Notes: generated by a model from the sequence alone, not told the origin. A DNA stretch of 64,000 nt from Azorinus chamasolen (GCA_963576725.1 OY755242.1:21821315-21885314); one strand, 5' to 3'. Counted from the first letter of the stretch, positions 44,641-58,158 are shown. Program-made: numbers and translations.

Positions 44641-46020
44641 ACACTATTCTATACGTTGTATTTGAAAGTACAATAAGGCTGCTTATTTCAGTATGCATTT
44701 GCATGACGTATAGTGCATTTCTTGAAATGCTGATTTTGTAATTCTGGCAGAAGCTCTGTAACTAGTAACATGTATGAAGTATACTTCAATTCTAATTATG
44801 TATATGATTCACAGAATAGAAAATACATGAAAACACAATGTTGGACTTTTAATGAATGCCGGTTTCTAAAATTCCGGGTTTTATGACTTTACATCCTATC
44901 AGGCTTTCAAAGTAAACCCTACAGCTAATTATATACATATGATTTGCATAATAAAATACGTGAAAACAAAATCTGGGAGTTTTTAATGAATGCCGCTTTC
45001 TAAAGTTCCGTTTTTTTGTGTTAGCTAATTTTTTTTTTTTTTCAAAAAATGTATATATTGTCACGTGACCACGTGACCTGTCACAACCCATAGATATTTT
45101 TTCTGTGCGAATAATCAATATATCATCTATGTAATATAAGAATTCCAGAAATCCGCAGTTTTAGCGATAATATCTATACCCCCCCCCCCAAAAAAAAAAT
45201 ATAAATAAAATAAAAATACACTAAAATGCATTTTCTGACTTTGCATCCTATAAAGCCTACAAAGTGAACCCTTCAGCTAATTATGTATATGATTTGCAGA
45301 ATAGAAAATACGTGAAAACAAATTGTGGGACATTTAATGAATGCCGATTTCTAAATTCCCGGGCTTTTAAGACTAAATTTTTTAAGATTTTCCCCCAAAA
45401 CAATGCATACATTGTCATGTGATCTGGTTTTTTGTTACTTAGTATGTTAGTATAAACTGTTAACAACCCATTGATATTTTTTCTGTGCGAATAATCAATG
45501 TATCATTTGTGCAATATAAGAATTCCAGAAAGTCGCAGTTTGGGCGATAGTTTTTAGTTTTCCCCCAAAAAATCACACTTATAGGCATTTTCACACTTTA
45601 CATCCTATCAGGTCTTCAAAGTGAACCCTTCAGCTAATTATGTATATGATATGCAGAATAGAAAATACGTGAAAACAAAATGTGAGACATTTAATGAATG
45701 CTGATTTCTGAAATTTCGGGCTTTTATAGACTAAATTTTAAGGTTTCCCCCAAACAAATCCATACATTGTCATATTATCTGTTTTTTTGTTAATTAGTAT
45801 GTTAGTATAAACTTTCAACAACCCATAGACATTATTTCTGTGCGAATAATCAATGTATCATCTGTGCAATATAAGAATTCCAGAAATTCGCAGTTTGAGC
45901 GATAGTTTTTACAGTTTCCCCCGAAAAATCACACTTATATGCATTTTCTGACTTTACATTCTATCAGGCTTTCAAAGTGAACCCTTCAGCTATATGAATC
46001 AGAAGAAAATTGCCCGTAAA
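44641..46020. repeat. ~350-bp satellite, about four units
   Basis: The marker AATTATGTATATGATTxGCA recurs near 44792, 44926, 45276 and 45636, and GTGCGAATAATCAATxTATC near 45106, 45486 and 45840. The period is about 350-360 bp, with one shorter unit at the left. No coding content. Confidence 0.8.
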
Positions 46021-46329
46021 CACGAAATGCCATCAGGTCCATTTTCTAGAGGCTTTATTTTGATTCGTAGGTAGACTATTTGTGAGAATATAAGAAACCA
46101 CCATAAGTATTCATGTAGGATATGAATATCTCACCCGAGGGTCAGAAAATCAACAAGCAGATATTTGCCGAGTACTTGGGTGATTTTCTGATCCAATGGG
46201 TGAGGTATTTAGACTCTTTTACGAACCATGGACGTTTTTCTCCCAGCTTGAACAATGATCGATTAATTTCTCCCTTTCAGGTGCTTAAGCGCTGTTTTCC
46301 TAACTCGTAACGACCGTCTCTTGTGAATT

Positions 46330-47265
46330 TCCGTCTCAGTCTGAGAGGCTTATTAATGCACAGAAATTATTGAATTTAGGTTTAAGTTGTTCGTTGGGGT
46401 CCTCAGAACAAATTTTGAGTATTTCCCCAAATAGTTTTGTCCCATCTATGTTTTATTAAACGGTTTCCATGGTAACCCGAGGTAAATTTCAAAACATCAT
46501 TGGTTCAGAAAATGCGTAATAACTTTGCTTTTAGAGGCAATAGAAGGACAAAACAAGTACCAAAGTAAAGCAGAGACATGTAGCTTGAATATGATATATA
46601 ATTTTGATAATATTACTAAATTATTACTTATGAATTTTAATGAGGAAGTAAACAATTCCGCTTTTTTTAGAAAAAGGAGCTTGTTGTTTAGGCTTAGAGG
46701 CCTATTAATGCATAGAAATTATTGAATTCAGGTTTAAATTGTTCGTTGGGGTCCTCAGAATACCTTTTGAACACCCCCCCCCCCAATATAATTGTGTCCC
46801 AGCTATGTTTTATTAAACGGTTTCCATGGTAACCCGAGGTAAATTTCGAAACTATATTGATTAAGAAAATGCTTCATAACTTTGCTTTTAGAGACAATAG
46901 AAGGACAAAACAAGAACTAACGTAAAGCAGAGACATATAGCTTGAATTCGATATGTAATTCTATTAAAAAATGTACTCCTAATGCATTCTTATAATGCAT
47001 TCTTATGAATATTAATGGGGAAGTAAAAATGCGTTTATAGTTTGACGTGTTTGTTTTTAGTCTGAGAGGCCTAATAATATACAAACAGTTATTGAATTCA
47101 GATTTAAATGTTTTAATATCAACATACAAATAAAGGAAAACATCTTTGGTTCATGTAATATTTCTAAAAACATGTATATTTAAGCTAATTTGCATATAAC
47201 GTGCGTAAATGAATAAGCAATTTAACATAAGCCCTATATTTAGCATTGTTTCGAGTGTACTATCT
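46330..47265 (+). repeat. left arm of a large inverted repeat (itself two to three ~360-bp units)
   Basis: Units with GTTCGTTGGGGTCCTCAGAA, GGTTTCCATGGTAACCCGAG and TTTTAGAGGCAATAGAAGGA. The same sequences occur inverted at 49862-50885. Confidence 0.8.
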
Positions 47266-47789
47266 TTTCTATTATTTATTTTACGTAAAATACCAAATAT
47301 TGAACAAAATTGACAAGAGCAGATGGTCATTACCTTGGGTTCTTGAATATTAATGCATATTTATGAATATTAATGAGATGTAAAATAAACACACTTGATT
47401 GAGCTGTTCTTTTTATCTGAGATTATTTTAGTTAACCAGTATAGAGCTTGATACTGACTGAAACAGCGATATTGAGGTTCATGTATATAAATATGTAGAT
47501 AATGAATATTATTTTCAAAATCGTGAATATTAATGAGAATGTAAACTGTTGTAGGAAAGTAAGTTTTTCTATTACATGTATATTGCAATATACATGTATG
47601 TGAACAACACATTCCTTGTAAGAAAATACAGCAGAGGAATTGAGCCTCATGCATGTTTTATGAAGAATATTACTGTTATGGGTGTTTTGCAATGCAATAG
47701 AAAATATATAACATCTCGACTGTAATCATCAGCTTATGTTTACCCATATTAGCATTATATGACTTCTAACTCACTCGCGATGTCCTATG

Positions 47790-49420
47790 CATTTGCTTGA
47801 TTATTTGCCACAGCATGCCAGAGCAACGCAATGCTTCTTGCGAGCATTTCGCGACAGGCTGGACAACTCATTAAGTGTGTCTGGCCTGCTGCGGATGCTC
47901 CGTGTCAGCTCCCTGTCCAGTTTCATCCCTCTGGACAGGGGAGACGTGGGAGCTTGCTGCCCGACGGAAGAAGTATTCTTCTCTTTGGTCAGTGACTCCC
48001 TCGCAACAGACAAATCACTGTCCTCTAAAACTTAGAAGAAGCCTGCTTCTTCTTTAAAATCTCTTTCGTCAACAGCCCCTGTGGTGCAGTCGATTCCCCA
48101 GTTGTTAGTTGCAGATCGGCACCCAACTGCTGGCCCAGGCGCGGGTTCCCCGTTTACCACTTGAATGGTGCTCTTTGTTCTGGTCCCAGTTACTATTGTT
48201 GCCAGGTCTGCCGGTCCGCTTGTTGTGTGGAGAGTTTTGCCTGGTCCCGCTGAATCTAGGCCCAGTTATCCGTCACCGGTCCCCGGTGTCCTGGCGTTAG
48301 TGCTTCCGTTTCATGACGTCACCAGCAGACCGGTCTACCGAGCCCCAGCTCAAAGATGTCACTGTGTATTCTTTGGCCCGGTGTCCTATGTTTGCTCTCC
48401 AACGGTCCTCCGGTGGCCCGTTTTGGTCCTTTGGACCGGGATACCGAAGTGGACCGGTAATTCTACAAGTCCAATCTTTTCTACAGGGCATTCTGTCACT
48501 ACACCGCATTACAGTGGTGAAAGTCAACAGGAAGCTGCTCTTGATCGTCTAGACCCTGCAATTACTCTTCATCTTCTGAGTACACTTCGGACTCCCCAGC
48601 CCCCATCCCACCCACCCCATAGGAGGCGTAAAAACCTTCTTATTCTTCTAATGGGAACCTGCACTCGCACCGCTCTCATCGCAGATCGAGGTCTTACCAC
48701 CATTACTCTTCTATGCGATGACATCGCTCTGCCTCCTCAGATTCGCCGACTGGTCGCTCTCGCCAGTCAACACTCATTCTGGGAACCAGCAAGCTTCACC
48801 TAGAGGGAGAATAGCTCTCACGTGAACCCACAGTCCACACTTCTATGTCTTTGGCGGGTCCCACTCTTCCGGCGGGTGCTGCCATCCATGGCGTTCACCA
48901 GGGCGGATTCTGAGGGAGAGCAGGAAGACACATTGCCCATTATGGCTCCTAGGGATGGTCCTATTTTTTAAGGGAATCAGACTTTGTGGAAGCCTCTCAC
49001 TCATATTTAGACGGGACTTAGTCCTCTTTTTCTTTAGATGATTCTGAACATCAATATTTTCTATTGAGAATGTGTGTGAAGATTGTTTTAGAATCCTCCT
49101 ACCCTCTGCCTGCCCTAGACCCACGAATCCTATTCACAGGGGTCCTCTATCCTCTTCCGTGCTAGTGTCAGTCGAAAAAGTGGACCGCCCTAACCTAATT
49201 AAGTCTAGGGAGTCTCTTTCTCCTTCCATGGGACTTCTTTCCCGTTTGCCTGACCTGAACGAAGATTTTTGTGCAAGCCCGGCAACTGGGTGGATCATGT
49301 CCGCTAAACTCTTACGGACAAGGGTTCCCTGGGTATCTCTTAGGCATCCAGTTTCAAATGAAAATCGACCTGGGATGTTTTATCAGATCCCCGCACTTGA
49401 TTCCGACAGCCCCAGTGTGG
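47790..49420 (+). pseudogene. GC-richer relic resembling a DIRS/LTR gag-type ORF
   Basis: This block is GC-richer than its surroundings. In one plus frame it reads CEHFATGWTTH-stop-VCLAC and PCPVSSLWTGETWELAARRK, a C-x-x-C-like arrangement reminiscent of DIRS-type Gag. Further on, another frame is rich in S, R and H (HRSHRRSRSYHHYSSMRWHR). Several stops and frame changes mean it cannot be expressed whole. Family assignment is tentative. It lies in the spacer of the 46.3/50.9 kb inverted repeat and runs into a (CT)n tract. Confidence 0.35.
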
Positions 49421-49430
49421 CATTATGCCT

Positions 49431-49605
49431 TCCCCCCCCCCTCACCCTCCCTCCCTCTCCCTCTCCTCCCCCTTTCTCTCTCTCTTCTCTCTCTCCCTCT
49501 CTCTCTCTCCCCTCTCTCTCTCTTCCCCCTCTGTCTCTCTCTCCCTCTCTCTGTCTCTCTCTCTGTCTCTCTCTCTCTGTCTCTCTGTCTCTCTCTCATT
49601 CACTT
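49431..49605. repeat. (CT)n / (TCTC) microsatellite
   Basis: Pyrimidine-only tract of about 170 bp (CT, CCCT and TCTG units). The apparent ORFs in all its frames (Ser/Leu/Pro-rich; Arg/Glu-rich on the other strand) are artefacts. Confidence 0.9.
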
Positions 49606-49672
49606 CTTTAGCACCGGGAGTTGCATCCAACAGATGGGGTTCACTTCAAACATTGACGTATTATCATTGACA

Positions 49673-49847
49673 TACGTATTATTATCGATATTTAAGACAG
49701 GTGACAGCTTAAGGCATGGTGAAAGTCATGCAGAAAGTTCCTAGTGGATATTTCTGCATGACTTTCACCATGCATTAAGTAGTCACCTGCCTAAAAGGGT
49801 CTAAATGCTTCTATAAAGAAAATTCGAATAATCGAGATTTTACTGTA
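49673..49847. mobile_element. TACAGT MITE, 5'-truncated
   Basis: Same element as 57027-57234. The hairpin GCATGGTGAAAGTCATGCAG with inverse and the end AATCGAGATTTTACTGTA are present; the left TIR is missing. Confidence 0.7.
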
Positions 49848-49861
49848 TACTCAAAATAATA

Positions 49862-50885
49862 CTAAATACAATGCTCATAGAAAATTGCGTATTCCTATAC
49901 GCACATTATATGCAAATTAGCTGAAATACGCATGCTTTATAGAAATATTACCTGAAACAAAGATGGTTTATTTTCCTTGTATGATCACATGAAAACATTC
50001 AAACATGAATTCAATAACTCTTGTTTATTAATAGGCATCTCAGACTAAACAATAAACTCCTTTTTTCTAAACAAAAAATCGGATTGTTTTACTTCCTCAT
50101 TAATATTCATAAGAATACATTTATGAAAATTAGTTAAATTACATATCATATTCCAGTTATATGTCATTGCTTTATTCAGGTTCTTGTTTTGTCCTTCTTT
50201 TGCCTCTAAAAGCAAAGTTATGACGCATTTGTTTAACCATGGATGTTTCGAAATTTACCTCGGGTTACCATGGAAACCGTTAAAAACATAGCTTGGACAC
50301 AATTATTTTGGGGAATGCTCAAGTAGTGTTCTGCGGACCCCAACGAACAATTTAAACCTGAATTCAATACTTTTTGTGCATTAATATGCCACTAAGACTA
50401 AACAAAAAACTCATCTTCCTCATTAATATTCATAAGCAATCATATATGAATATTATTAAAATTATATCAAGTTATATGTCTCTGCTTTACTTTGGTTTTT
50501 GCTGTGTCCTTCTATTGCCTCTAAAAGCAAAGTTATTATGCATTTTCTGAACCAATGATGTTTCGAAATTTACCTCCTCGGGTTACCATGGAAACCGTTT
50601 AATAAAACATAGATGGGACAAAATTATTTGGGGAAATACTCAAAATTTGTTCTGAGGACCCCAACTTAAACCTAAATTCAATAATTTCTGTGCATTAATA
50701 AGCCTCTCAGACTAAACAACAAACTCCTTTTTTCTAAAAAAACCCCCATTTTTTTACTTCCTCATAAATATTCGAAAATTACCTCGGGTTACCACGGAAA
50801 CCGTTAAATAAAACATAGCTGGGACAAATTTTTTTCGGGGCATGCTCAAAATGTGTTCTGAGGACCCAAACGAACAATTTGGTAC
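49862..50885 (-). repeat. right arm of the large inverted repeat
   Basis: Carries the inverse of the 46.3-47.3 kb units three times (CTCGGGTTACCATGGAAACC near 50259, 50578 and 50772) in reverse order. The outer and inner limits match the left arm approximately. Confidence 0.8.
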
Positions 50886-51269
50886 CCATGAAAAAAGTCT
50901 AGGGGGGATGCTACGGTAACCACTACTAGGACCCAGCCTAACGGTGCGTACATTACATTTAGATTCAGCTATGCTCTGTTGCAGGTGCTTGAACAAGTTG
51001 GTGATAGATGTGCACTCACTGTTAAAAATGGTGATCAGTTGAGTGTGGCCGGAAAACACACTTGTCACATGAGTACACGTCATCAAATAAAGCCTACATT
51101 ACAATAATATGGTCCACACACGGACATCCGGAAACACACATGCAGGAAACCTTTAGTGATATAAACAGTTTCAGAAGCGAATTTCATGCAGATAGTCCGA
51201 CTGCGAAATACGAGGTATGTATATGTCTAGCTTTCCCAATTTTGACTTATGCAGCTCATAGGCACTCCT

Positions 51270-51379
51270 TTCTAAAATGTTTTACTTTCACCTTGCTTTA
51301 AACAGCCACCTGCCTCTAACTACCTGCACTCAAACTACTTGATGTAATTTAGTGGCCGTTATAGAGAGGTTTTACTGTA
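51270..51379. mobile_element. TACAGT MITE, right half only
   Basis: ACTTTCACCTTGCTTTAA to GTTATAGAGAGGTTTTACTGTA, matching the right half of the 19873-20306 element. Confidence 0.7.
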
Positions 51380-54162
51380 GACCACAAGCAGACACGTCAA
51401 ACCCTGGTCAGACGGCTTTTGTATTGGGACTGGCGTTAACTCTATAGCATCTGCAGACAAAAACGTATTATATTCAATAATTTACCTGATGATTTTTTAT
51501 ACAAGATTTCATCCAGTATAAATACATGAATTACTATTTACAAAGTGAAATACGGACATTGCATCGCCAGGGTACACTGTAAACGGTACAGACTATGAAG
51601 TTTATTGTCATGGTAAATAGTGGATGACCAGATATATAACAGTTTTATAAGCAAACAGAGCAGATCCTCAGTGAACAGCCCCTACATGATACAAACGCAT
51701 TTCGAAGAATTTGCAAAATGGTTAGACCTAGATCAGATTAATCCTGTAATAGTCGCCTGACTAGGATCTGCTCTGTTAGATTATTTAATGCATATAATGT
51801 AGATCTTATTGTACGATTATTGCCATGGTCATAAACTACAAGTGGCAGAGTATCGGCGATTTTTACCCTTATACTGCATGAATATTCATGAAAGAAATGA
51901 TGACATCATGAATATTAACTAGGTTGATTTTTAAAATTGCATATTAACATTTTAAAATTTTCCCGGCAGATCCTGTAGGGGCCGTCTGATCTGAGTGTAC
52001 TATGTTTGCAAAGGCGTGTTTATTGAATAAATACTTACTGCACTTGAACCCCTCTAAACCGGACGTTAAATTTAGTATAAATATCGGTCTTGGAGACAGA
52101 TGGAAGCTTAATGCAGGGTGGAAGTCACACAGATTTTAGCTCCTCTGCATTAAGCAGATAAGTATATATATTATCCTTTAAGTATCTAAATTGTCCTTTA
52201 ATCATTCTCTTGCTGAATTTTAAAGTACATTTCTTCTTCTTTACCCATGCCCTGTTGTATAATTACATATATCTTCACTGTGTACAAGTATTTCGTTGTG
52301 CAATCACTGCTGTGGGGTGCACTGGTTGCACAATCAACTAGCTAGTCAGAATCAGTGAAGCAGTACATACAATGGTTATGGCTATTATGTTGGATGCATG
52401 TACGTAGCTACATATAGCCCTCCCTTTACAGGAAATTTAACTGCACCTGTTTTAACTGATGAATATTCATGAAACGTGGGTAAACTTCATGCAGGAAGCT
52501 AATAGAGGAGTTTTATGCATAACTTTCATCATACATTAAGACACCCATAATGTTTTGTACTCATAAACTTGTTAACGCTTTAGTACACCCGCTATTTACC
52601 TGTTTGTATACAGTAATCAAAGTACTGACAGTACTGAAGGTTTCGGACATATTATATATTTATTATATTGATTGTTTGCTGTGGAATTTTCTGAAAATCA
52701 GTCAGTAGTGTGGAAGACATTTAAAGAATTGTTTTATGAACATGTCACACACAGGGCGATTCCAATAGCTCAACTTGCCACTTTGTGCCAATAGAGCCAA
52801 AATTGATGTTTAATGTAGAATAGAGCCATCACTCATCACTCCATTATTTGAAAGTAAGGGTCATACTTCTGCTACTATCTGGTGGGCTATAACAGTAATT
52901 AGCATGCATCATTCACTTATGATTCTACATACCCTACAAATAATTGCCAAATATAATGTTTGGCGATATTAACAATATGACAAATTATAAAGTAACAAAT
53001 ATATTTCAACTAAGCATGGCAGGATACAACAGGGAAAATAAAATTAACTAGAATATTGTTTCCAAGACACTTATGCAACCCCCCCCCCCTAACAATAGTG
53101 TCTCTATATCAAGCACCTTTGACTATGTGTTATACAGTGAAGAGAATTTCAGAGTCTCATAACTCTGGTAAAATGGTCAGAGCAATAATTACATTCTTTA
53201 AGAAAATCTTCGCATTAAGGTTGACAGCTTTTCATAGGTGAAAATTTGAAGTAAAACCTCCCATTGGTATATGGGTTGTTAGACACATAATATTGTTTCA
53301 CTTTATATTATATAGTGAAAACGATTCCAGGGTTCCATATCGGGCACAATTAGTCTTAGCAAAAATAAGCCTTTCTATGCTTTTGCAAACAGAAAAGACC
53401 CTGAGGTTCATAGAATAGTTTACCATGCCTATACCTTGTCTTTTTGTGTGATTGTGTTGTATTTGCTTACTTTTTCCTGAGGAGACTGCGAGTGTGAGTC
53501 TGTTCAGTGCGAATTTGTGAGTCTGTGCTGCAAACAATACATACCCCGATCAGTTACCACAACTGACCAGGGTCTTCGCTATTTGAAGCATCATACATGT
53601 AACAAGTGTATCAATAAATGATATAATCAAAAATAAATTATGGTCATATATGCAAATTACAGTTAGTGCTGTAGTAAACACTACAGACCCTGATCAGTAA
53701 CTGGCGTCATAGAAATAAATGATATGAATTAGAAATAAATTACATACATTATTATAATATACAATAAGACACTATAAGATACTATAAGCCTGACACGTAA
53801 ATCAATAAATGATGAAATGTATATAAATTAAAAGATTTGAAAGTGATTTGTCTCATTTTGTTTGCCTTTTTCCTTCTTTCCTTTTAATGCTTTTTTAATA
53901 ATATAAAGGATACAAAAACCCTTGTTTCCTTTTAATAGTAATTGTTAATACTACCATCCAAGCTACTTAAACAATAAAGGTTGGCAAAGTAGGACACCCT
54001 GTTTGGATTCAGATCTAATACCAAGTAACTGTCTGACCAAAATCTAAACTGTTTACAACTTGTGACAGTTTTGCCTTAGGTCAAAATGCCTATATCTGAT
54101 CTTTTAGAAATTCAAATGATGACAACCTGAAGCAGACGATATAACAGATCTCTACAGTTTAC
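51380..54162. other. no gene seen; MITE fragments
   Basis: Fragments of family B/D (51640-51790 and 51860-52025, GCAAACAGAGCAGATCC and AATATTCATGAAAGAAATGA), of TACAGT-type MITEs (52036-52160 and about 52485-52555) and of family B (53375-53600). Open frames are short and featureless. Confidence 0.5.
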
Positions 54163-54368
54163 TTAACCCTTACAATGCTGAGTGATGTTTCGTTTTCAAC
54201 AATTGCTGTCTGCTTCAATTCTTCAATAAACTTTCTTTCATTTTATGCAAAAATATGGTCAAGATGACAAACAGTCCTGATGAGACGCAGAATCATGTGG
54301 TCTCTCATCTGTATCCAAACTGTTTGCATAGGTAATCACAGTTTCGCCCCTAGTGTGCAAAGAGTTAA
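54163..54368. mobile_element. TTAA-ended MITE, family E
   Basis: TTAACCCTTACAATGCTGAG to GTGTGCAAAGAGTTAA. Core ATCTGTATCCAAACTGTTTG. Further family E copies at 61925-62122 and 63208-63421. Confidence 0.7.
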
Positions 54369-54789
54369 GCGTATGACCTCTAGAGATTTTAGCATGATGT
54401 AACAGTTGCCCTGCACTACTGACCACCAGTGCCTATAACCTTTATACTGTAGGTTCTGATGAGAAGAACAGAAGAAGTCAATTTAACCCTTAATTTCCCC
54501 ATATAAACTTGTTTTCATGCATCTGCAAACAGATTCGACCCAGATAAGACAGCTCGCTCCCATAGGATCAGGGTCTGCTCTGTCTGCTAATGGATCCACC
54601 TTCCAGATTTCATTATAAATATTTTGTAAGATTCCGGAACCGGATTGTAAGCTAAGCACTGCACATGCGCGTATTCTCTTTAGGGGGATTCCCGCTAGGT
54701 AGAGCTCATGCAATAGGGTTTTCCGCCAAAGATTGAGTCGCAATCCATTTTATAAGGATTTCGGCAAAGCCGAAACCCTAAAAACCATC

Positions 54790-54982
54790 TAAACCGGAAT
54801 TCTAGTGGAGAATAAGTTAGATACTTTTAGTCAGGCGAATGCTTAATGCAGGGTGGAAGTCATGCAGAAATCTCCTCTAGGAGCTTTCTGCATTACTTTC
54901 ACCTTGCATTAAGCTGCCACCTGTCTCCAAGACCGATAATATATACTAAATTGAACGTCCGGCTTTGAGGGGATTAACTGTA
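54790..54982. mobile_element. TACAGT-type MITE, left end worn
   Basis: Hairpin TGCAGGGTGGAAGTCATGCA / TGCATTACTTTCACCTTGCA and the end GGCTTTGAGGGGATTAACTGTA. Confidence 0.6.
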
Positions 54983-55189
54983 TACCAGTGAGGTATATTC
55001 ACTGATGATTTTACATAATTGAATAACGAATAAAAGTGGAATGATAAATGACAGGGAGTATTTTTCTACAATTAATGGTCCCTTGTCATTTAGTTTATTA
55101 CAAAGTCTAATGGAAAAGTAAAAGAGACACAGACTCATTGTATCCCCCAAACCCCAATACTGTAGAACATAGAATGACAATTTTAAGGT

Positions 55190-56740
55190 GGAATGACACA
55201 CTATTTAGACATTATGCCCCAGTATGCCCTTTGAGAAATGGCATGACACTGTTGTAAGGTGGAATGACACTGATTATAGGTGGAATGGCAAACATAAGAG
55301 ACATTGTACATAGCTCATATATGCCATTTGAGAAATGGAATGACACAGCTGTAAAGTTGATTATCACTGATTACAGGTGGAATGAGATATTTTGAGACAG
55401 TGTAGCCTCTATATCCCTTTTTAACAAATGAATGACACTGTTGCAAGGTGGAATGACACTGATTATAGATGGAATGAAATTTTAGCATCCATACCCCCTT
55501 TGTGAAATGGAACAACAAGGCTGTAATGTGGAATGACAAATAACACAGAATCATTGTATCCCCCAAAGCCCAGTACTGTAGATAATAGAATGACAATTTT
55601 AAGGTGAAATGACATACTTTTGAGACACTATACCCCGACATTATACCCCGATATGCCCTTTGAGAAACGGAATGACATTGTTTTAAGGTGAAATGGCACT
55701 GATTATATGTGAAATGACATATATTTGAGACATTGTAGGCACTATATTCCTATTCTGAAATTGACTGATACTGTTGTAAGGTGAAATGACACATTTTTGT
55801 GACATTGTAACCCCTATATGCCCTTTTGAAAATTCAATGACGCTGTTTTAAAGGTGGAATGACGCTTATTACAGATGGAATGACATACTTTAGATACATT
55901 GTATCCCATTATTCCCTTTGGGAAACGGAATGATACTGTTATAAGGTGGAATGACACTGATCATACACGTAGGTGGAATGGCATACGTTTTGGACATTGT
56001 GGCCCATACTATGCCCTTTGAAAAATGGAATGAAACGGTTGAAAGGTGGAATGACTCTGGTTATAGGTGAAATGACATAATTATGCCCTTTGGAAAATGG
56101 AATGATACTGTTGTAAGATGGAGTGACATTTTTACAGGTAGAATGACATAGTTGTATGACATTGTAGCGCATATACCCTTTGTGAAATGAAACGACATTG
56201 TTGTAAGGTGGAATGACACTGATTGTAGGTGGAATAACATACTTTTGTGCCATTGAAGCCCCTGTATGGTCTTTGGGAAATGGAATGACCGTGTTGTAAG
56301 GTGGAATGACACTGAATATGGATGAAATGACATACTTTTGAGACATTGTAGCCCCGATATGCCCTTTTGAAATGGAGTGACATTCCTGAAATTGGGAATT
56401 ACACTAATCATATGTGGAATGATATACTTTTGAGACATCGTAACCCCTATAAGCCCCTTTGGAAAATGGTATGACACTGCTGTAATGTGGAATGACACTA
56501 TTCATAAACGGAATGACATACTTTAGAGAAACTGTAGCCCTATACCCCCTTTTGGAAACGGAACGACACAGTTTTAAGGTGGAATGACACTGGTTATAGG
56601 TAGAATGACATACTTTTGAGACATTGTAGCCCTTTATCCCTTTTGGAAATGGAATGACACTGTTGTATGGTGGAACGACGCTAATAGTATGACGCATATA
56701 CTGGCATTGTAGCCCGTATATTCCCTTTGGGAAATGGATA
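55190..56740. repeat. ~100-bp minisatellite, about 15 units
   Basis: Units made of GGAATGACACTGTTGTAAGG, TGGAATGACACTGATTATAG and TTTTGAGACATTGTAGCCCC with a CCCTTTGGGAAATGG joint. Lengths vary from about 90 to 110 bp. Several overlapping minus-strand frames of up to 145 codons arise from it and are not called as genes. Confidence 0.85.
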
Positions 56741-56796
56741 TGTCGCTCTTCAAACTATACAATAAAAGCCAATACATGTAGATGGTTGTAGAAGTA

Positions 56797-56995
56797 CAGG
56801 TGTGAGTCATGCAGGAAACACCACATACAAAACACACAGCCACCCGAACAGCACCATGACAAAACAGTAAATGTACATGCATACCAATAGACACAAAGAG
56901 ACACATGGAAGTACAATGTACCTCCTTGGAACGTTCAGTGACATTTGTCACTGGGGGTTTAAGCCGGTTTAAGGTCGCCCAATCTCAATGCCTCC
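56797..56995 (-). mobile_element. Naiad 3'UTR fragment
   Basis: On the minus strand it shares the blocks GGTTTAAACC-like, TTCCAAGG-like, GGGTG-rich and CCTGCATGACTCA with the 3'UTR ends at 43400-43592 and 44487-44640. No coding part is attached. It lies between the 55-56.7 kb minisatellite and a MITE. Confidence 0.65.
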
Positions 56996-57026
56996 TTAGC
57001 TTCACACACTTTTAGTTCATATAATA

Positions 57027-57234
57027 TACAGTAAAACCTCGATTATCCGAACACTAAAATACGTATTATTATCGATCTTTAAGACAGGTGGCAGCTTAAT
57101 GCATGGTGAAAGTCATGCAGAAAGCTCCTCTAGGAGCTTTCTGCATGACTTTCATCATGCATTAAGCAGCCACCTGCCTAAAAGGGTCTAAATTCGTTTA
57201 TAACGAAAATTCGAATAATCGAGGTTTTACTGTA
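57027..57234. mobile_element. TACAGT MITE, complete
   Basis: TACAGTAAAACCTCGATTAT and ATAATCGAGGTTTTACTGTA are inverted ends. A long perfect hairpin (AAAGCTCCTCTAGGAGCTTT) sits at the centre, about 57120. Confidence 0.8.
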
Positions 57235-57408
57235 TGAAGTAAATGGTTAAGCAACTGTATACATCGGTAAACGGCGGATGACGTGCCTATAGATCTATAT
57301 ATTCTCTAATAAATTTACCTAGTAATATTTTAACAATGATTCATGACAAATGAATATTCGTTTAATGTTTTTATGACGACCAATGAACAAGGAACTTCCA
57401 ATAATGAA

Positions 57409-57586
57409 TACAGTAGAACCTGTCTTAAGCGATCATTGAAAAGAGGTTTAAATCTTGGTAATTAATTAGGGTGTAGCTTAATGCAGGTCCTATTTAAGCT
57501 TTCTGCATTACTTTTGCATCGCATTAAGCAACCGACTGCGTTTCAAGACTCCAGTATTAAAATAATGCTTTAAACAGGTTCTGTTA
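57409..57586. mobile_element. TACAGT-type MITE (diverged)
   Basis: TACAGTAGAACCTGTCTTAA and TTAAACAGGTTCTGTTA ends; hairpin arms TAGCTTAATGCAGGTCC and TGCATCGCATTAAGC. Confidence 0.6.
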
Positions 57587-57929
57587 TATCAGGGTCCAAG
57601 GTTATAAAGCTTTTTGCTTAAGTCTGAGATCATTCTCAAGCATCTGATTGGTCAGACTCAGACTCAGAAGTTTTATAACCCTGGACCGTTATCTTTTTTT
57701 ATTCCATTAGAAACCAGTGCCGATCTGATCAAACAACTCAGATAGGAGCCGTCTGATCTGGGTCTGCTCAGTTGGCAAGGCATGACAAGGTGATTCTATC
57801 AGATAGAGTTAATCAGAGTATACTCGAATTATTTTTATCACATATTAGAGCATTGTGCTCTTGCATCATGGCAGTTAAAATCTAATTAACCCCTAGCCAC
57901 GTATGTTTTATCACTCTGTCTGTCCTCTT

Positions 57930-58158
57930 TTAACTCATTCCCTCATATTGACGACTTTTGACGACTCTGTAAAAGTCACTTTGTGAAACCATTGTGATAA
58001 ATAGAGCATATAGGAGCAAATGCTCTATTTATCACAATTTAGCACAATGGTTTCAAACTACAAAAATCTAAAATGTTCATTTTCTCTAGTTAAAACTCCT
58101 TTTCGGTAGATTTATTTAAAAAAGTTGGGTCTAAAAATAGTCTATGAGGTAATGGGTC
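57930..58158. mobile_element. TTAA-ended MITE, family A
   Basis: TTAACTCATTCCCTCATATT start, core GAGCAAATGCTCTATTTATC, end TATGAGGTAATGGGT (last TTAA decayed). Confidence 0.75.

Noticed and set aside
49072..49744. 179- and 157-codon Ser/Pro/Leu-rich frames
   Set aside because: They run through a (CT)n microsatellite; only the part before 49420 may be a retroelement relic.
56634..56951. 105-codon minus-strand frame with many Cys
   Set aside because: It is a Naiad 3'UTR fragment running into the minisatellite.
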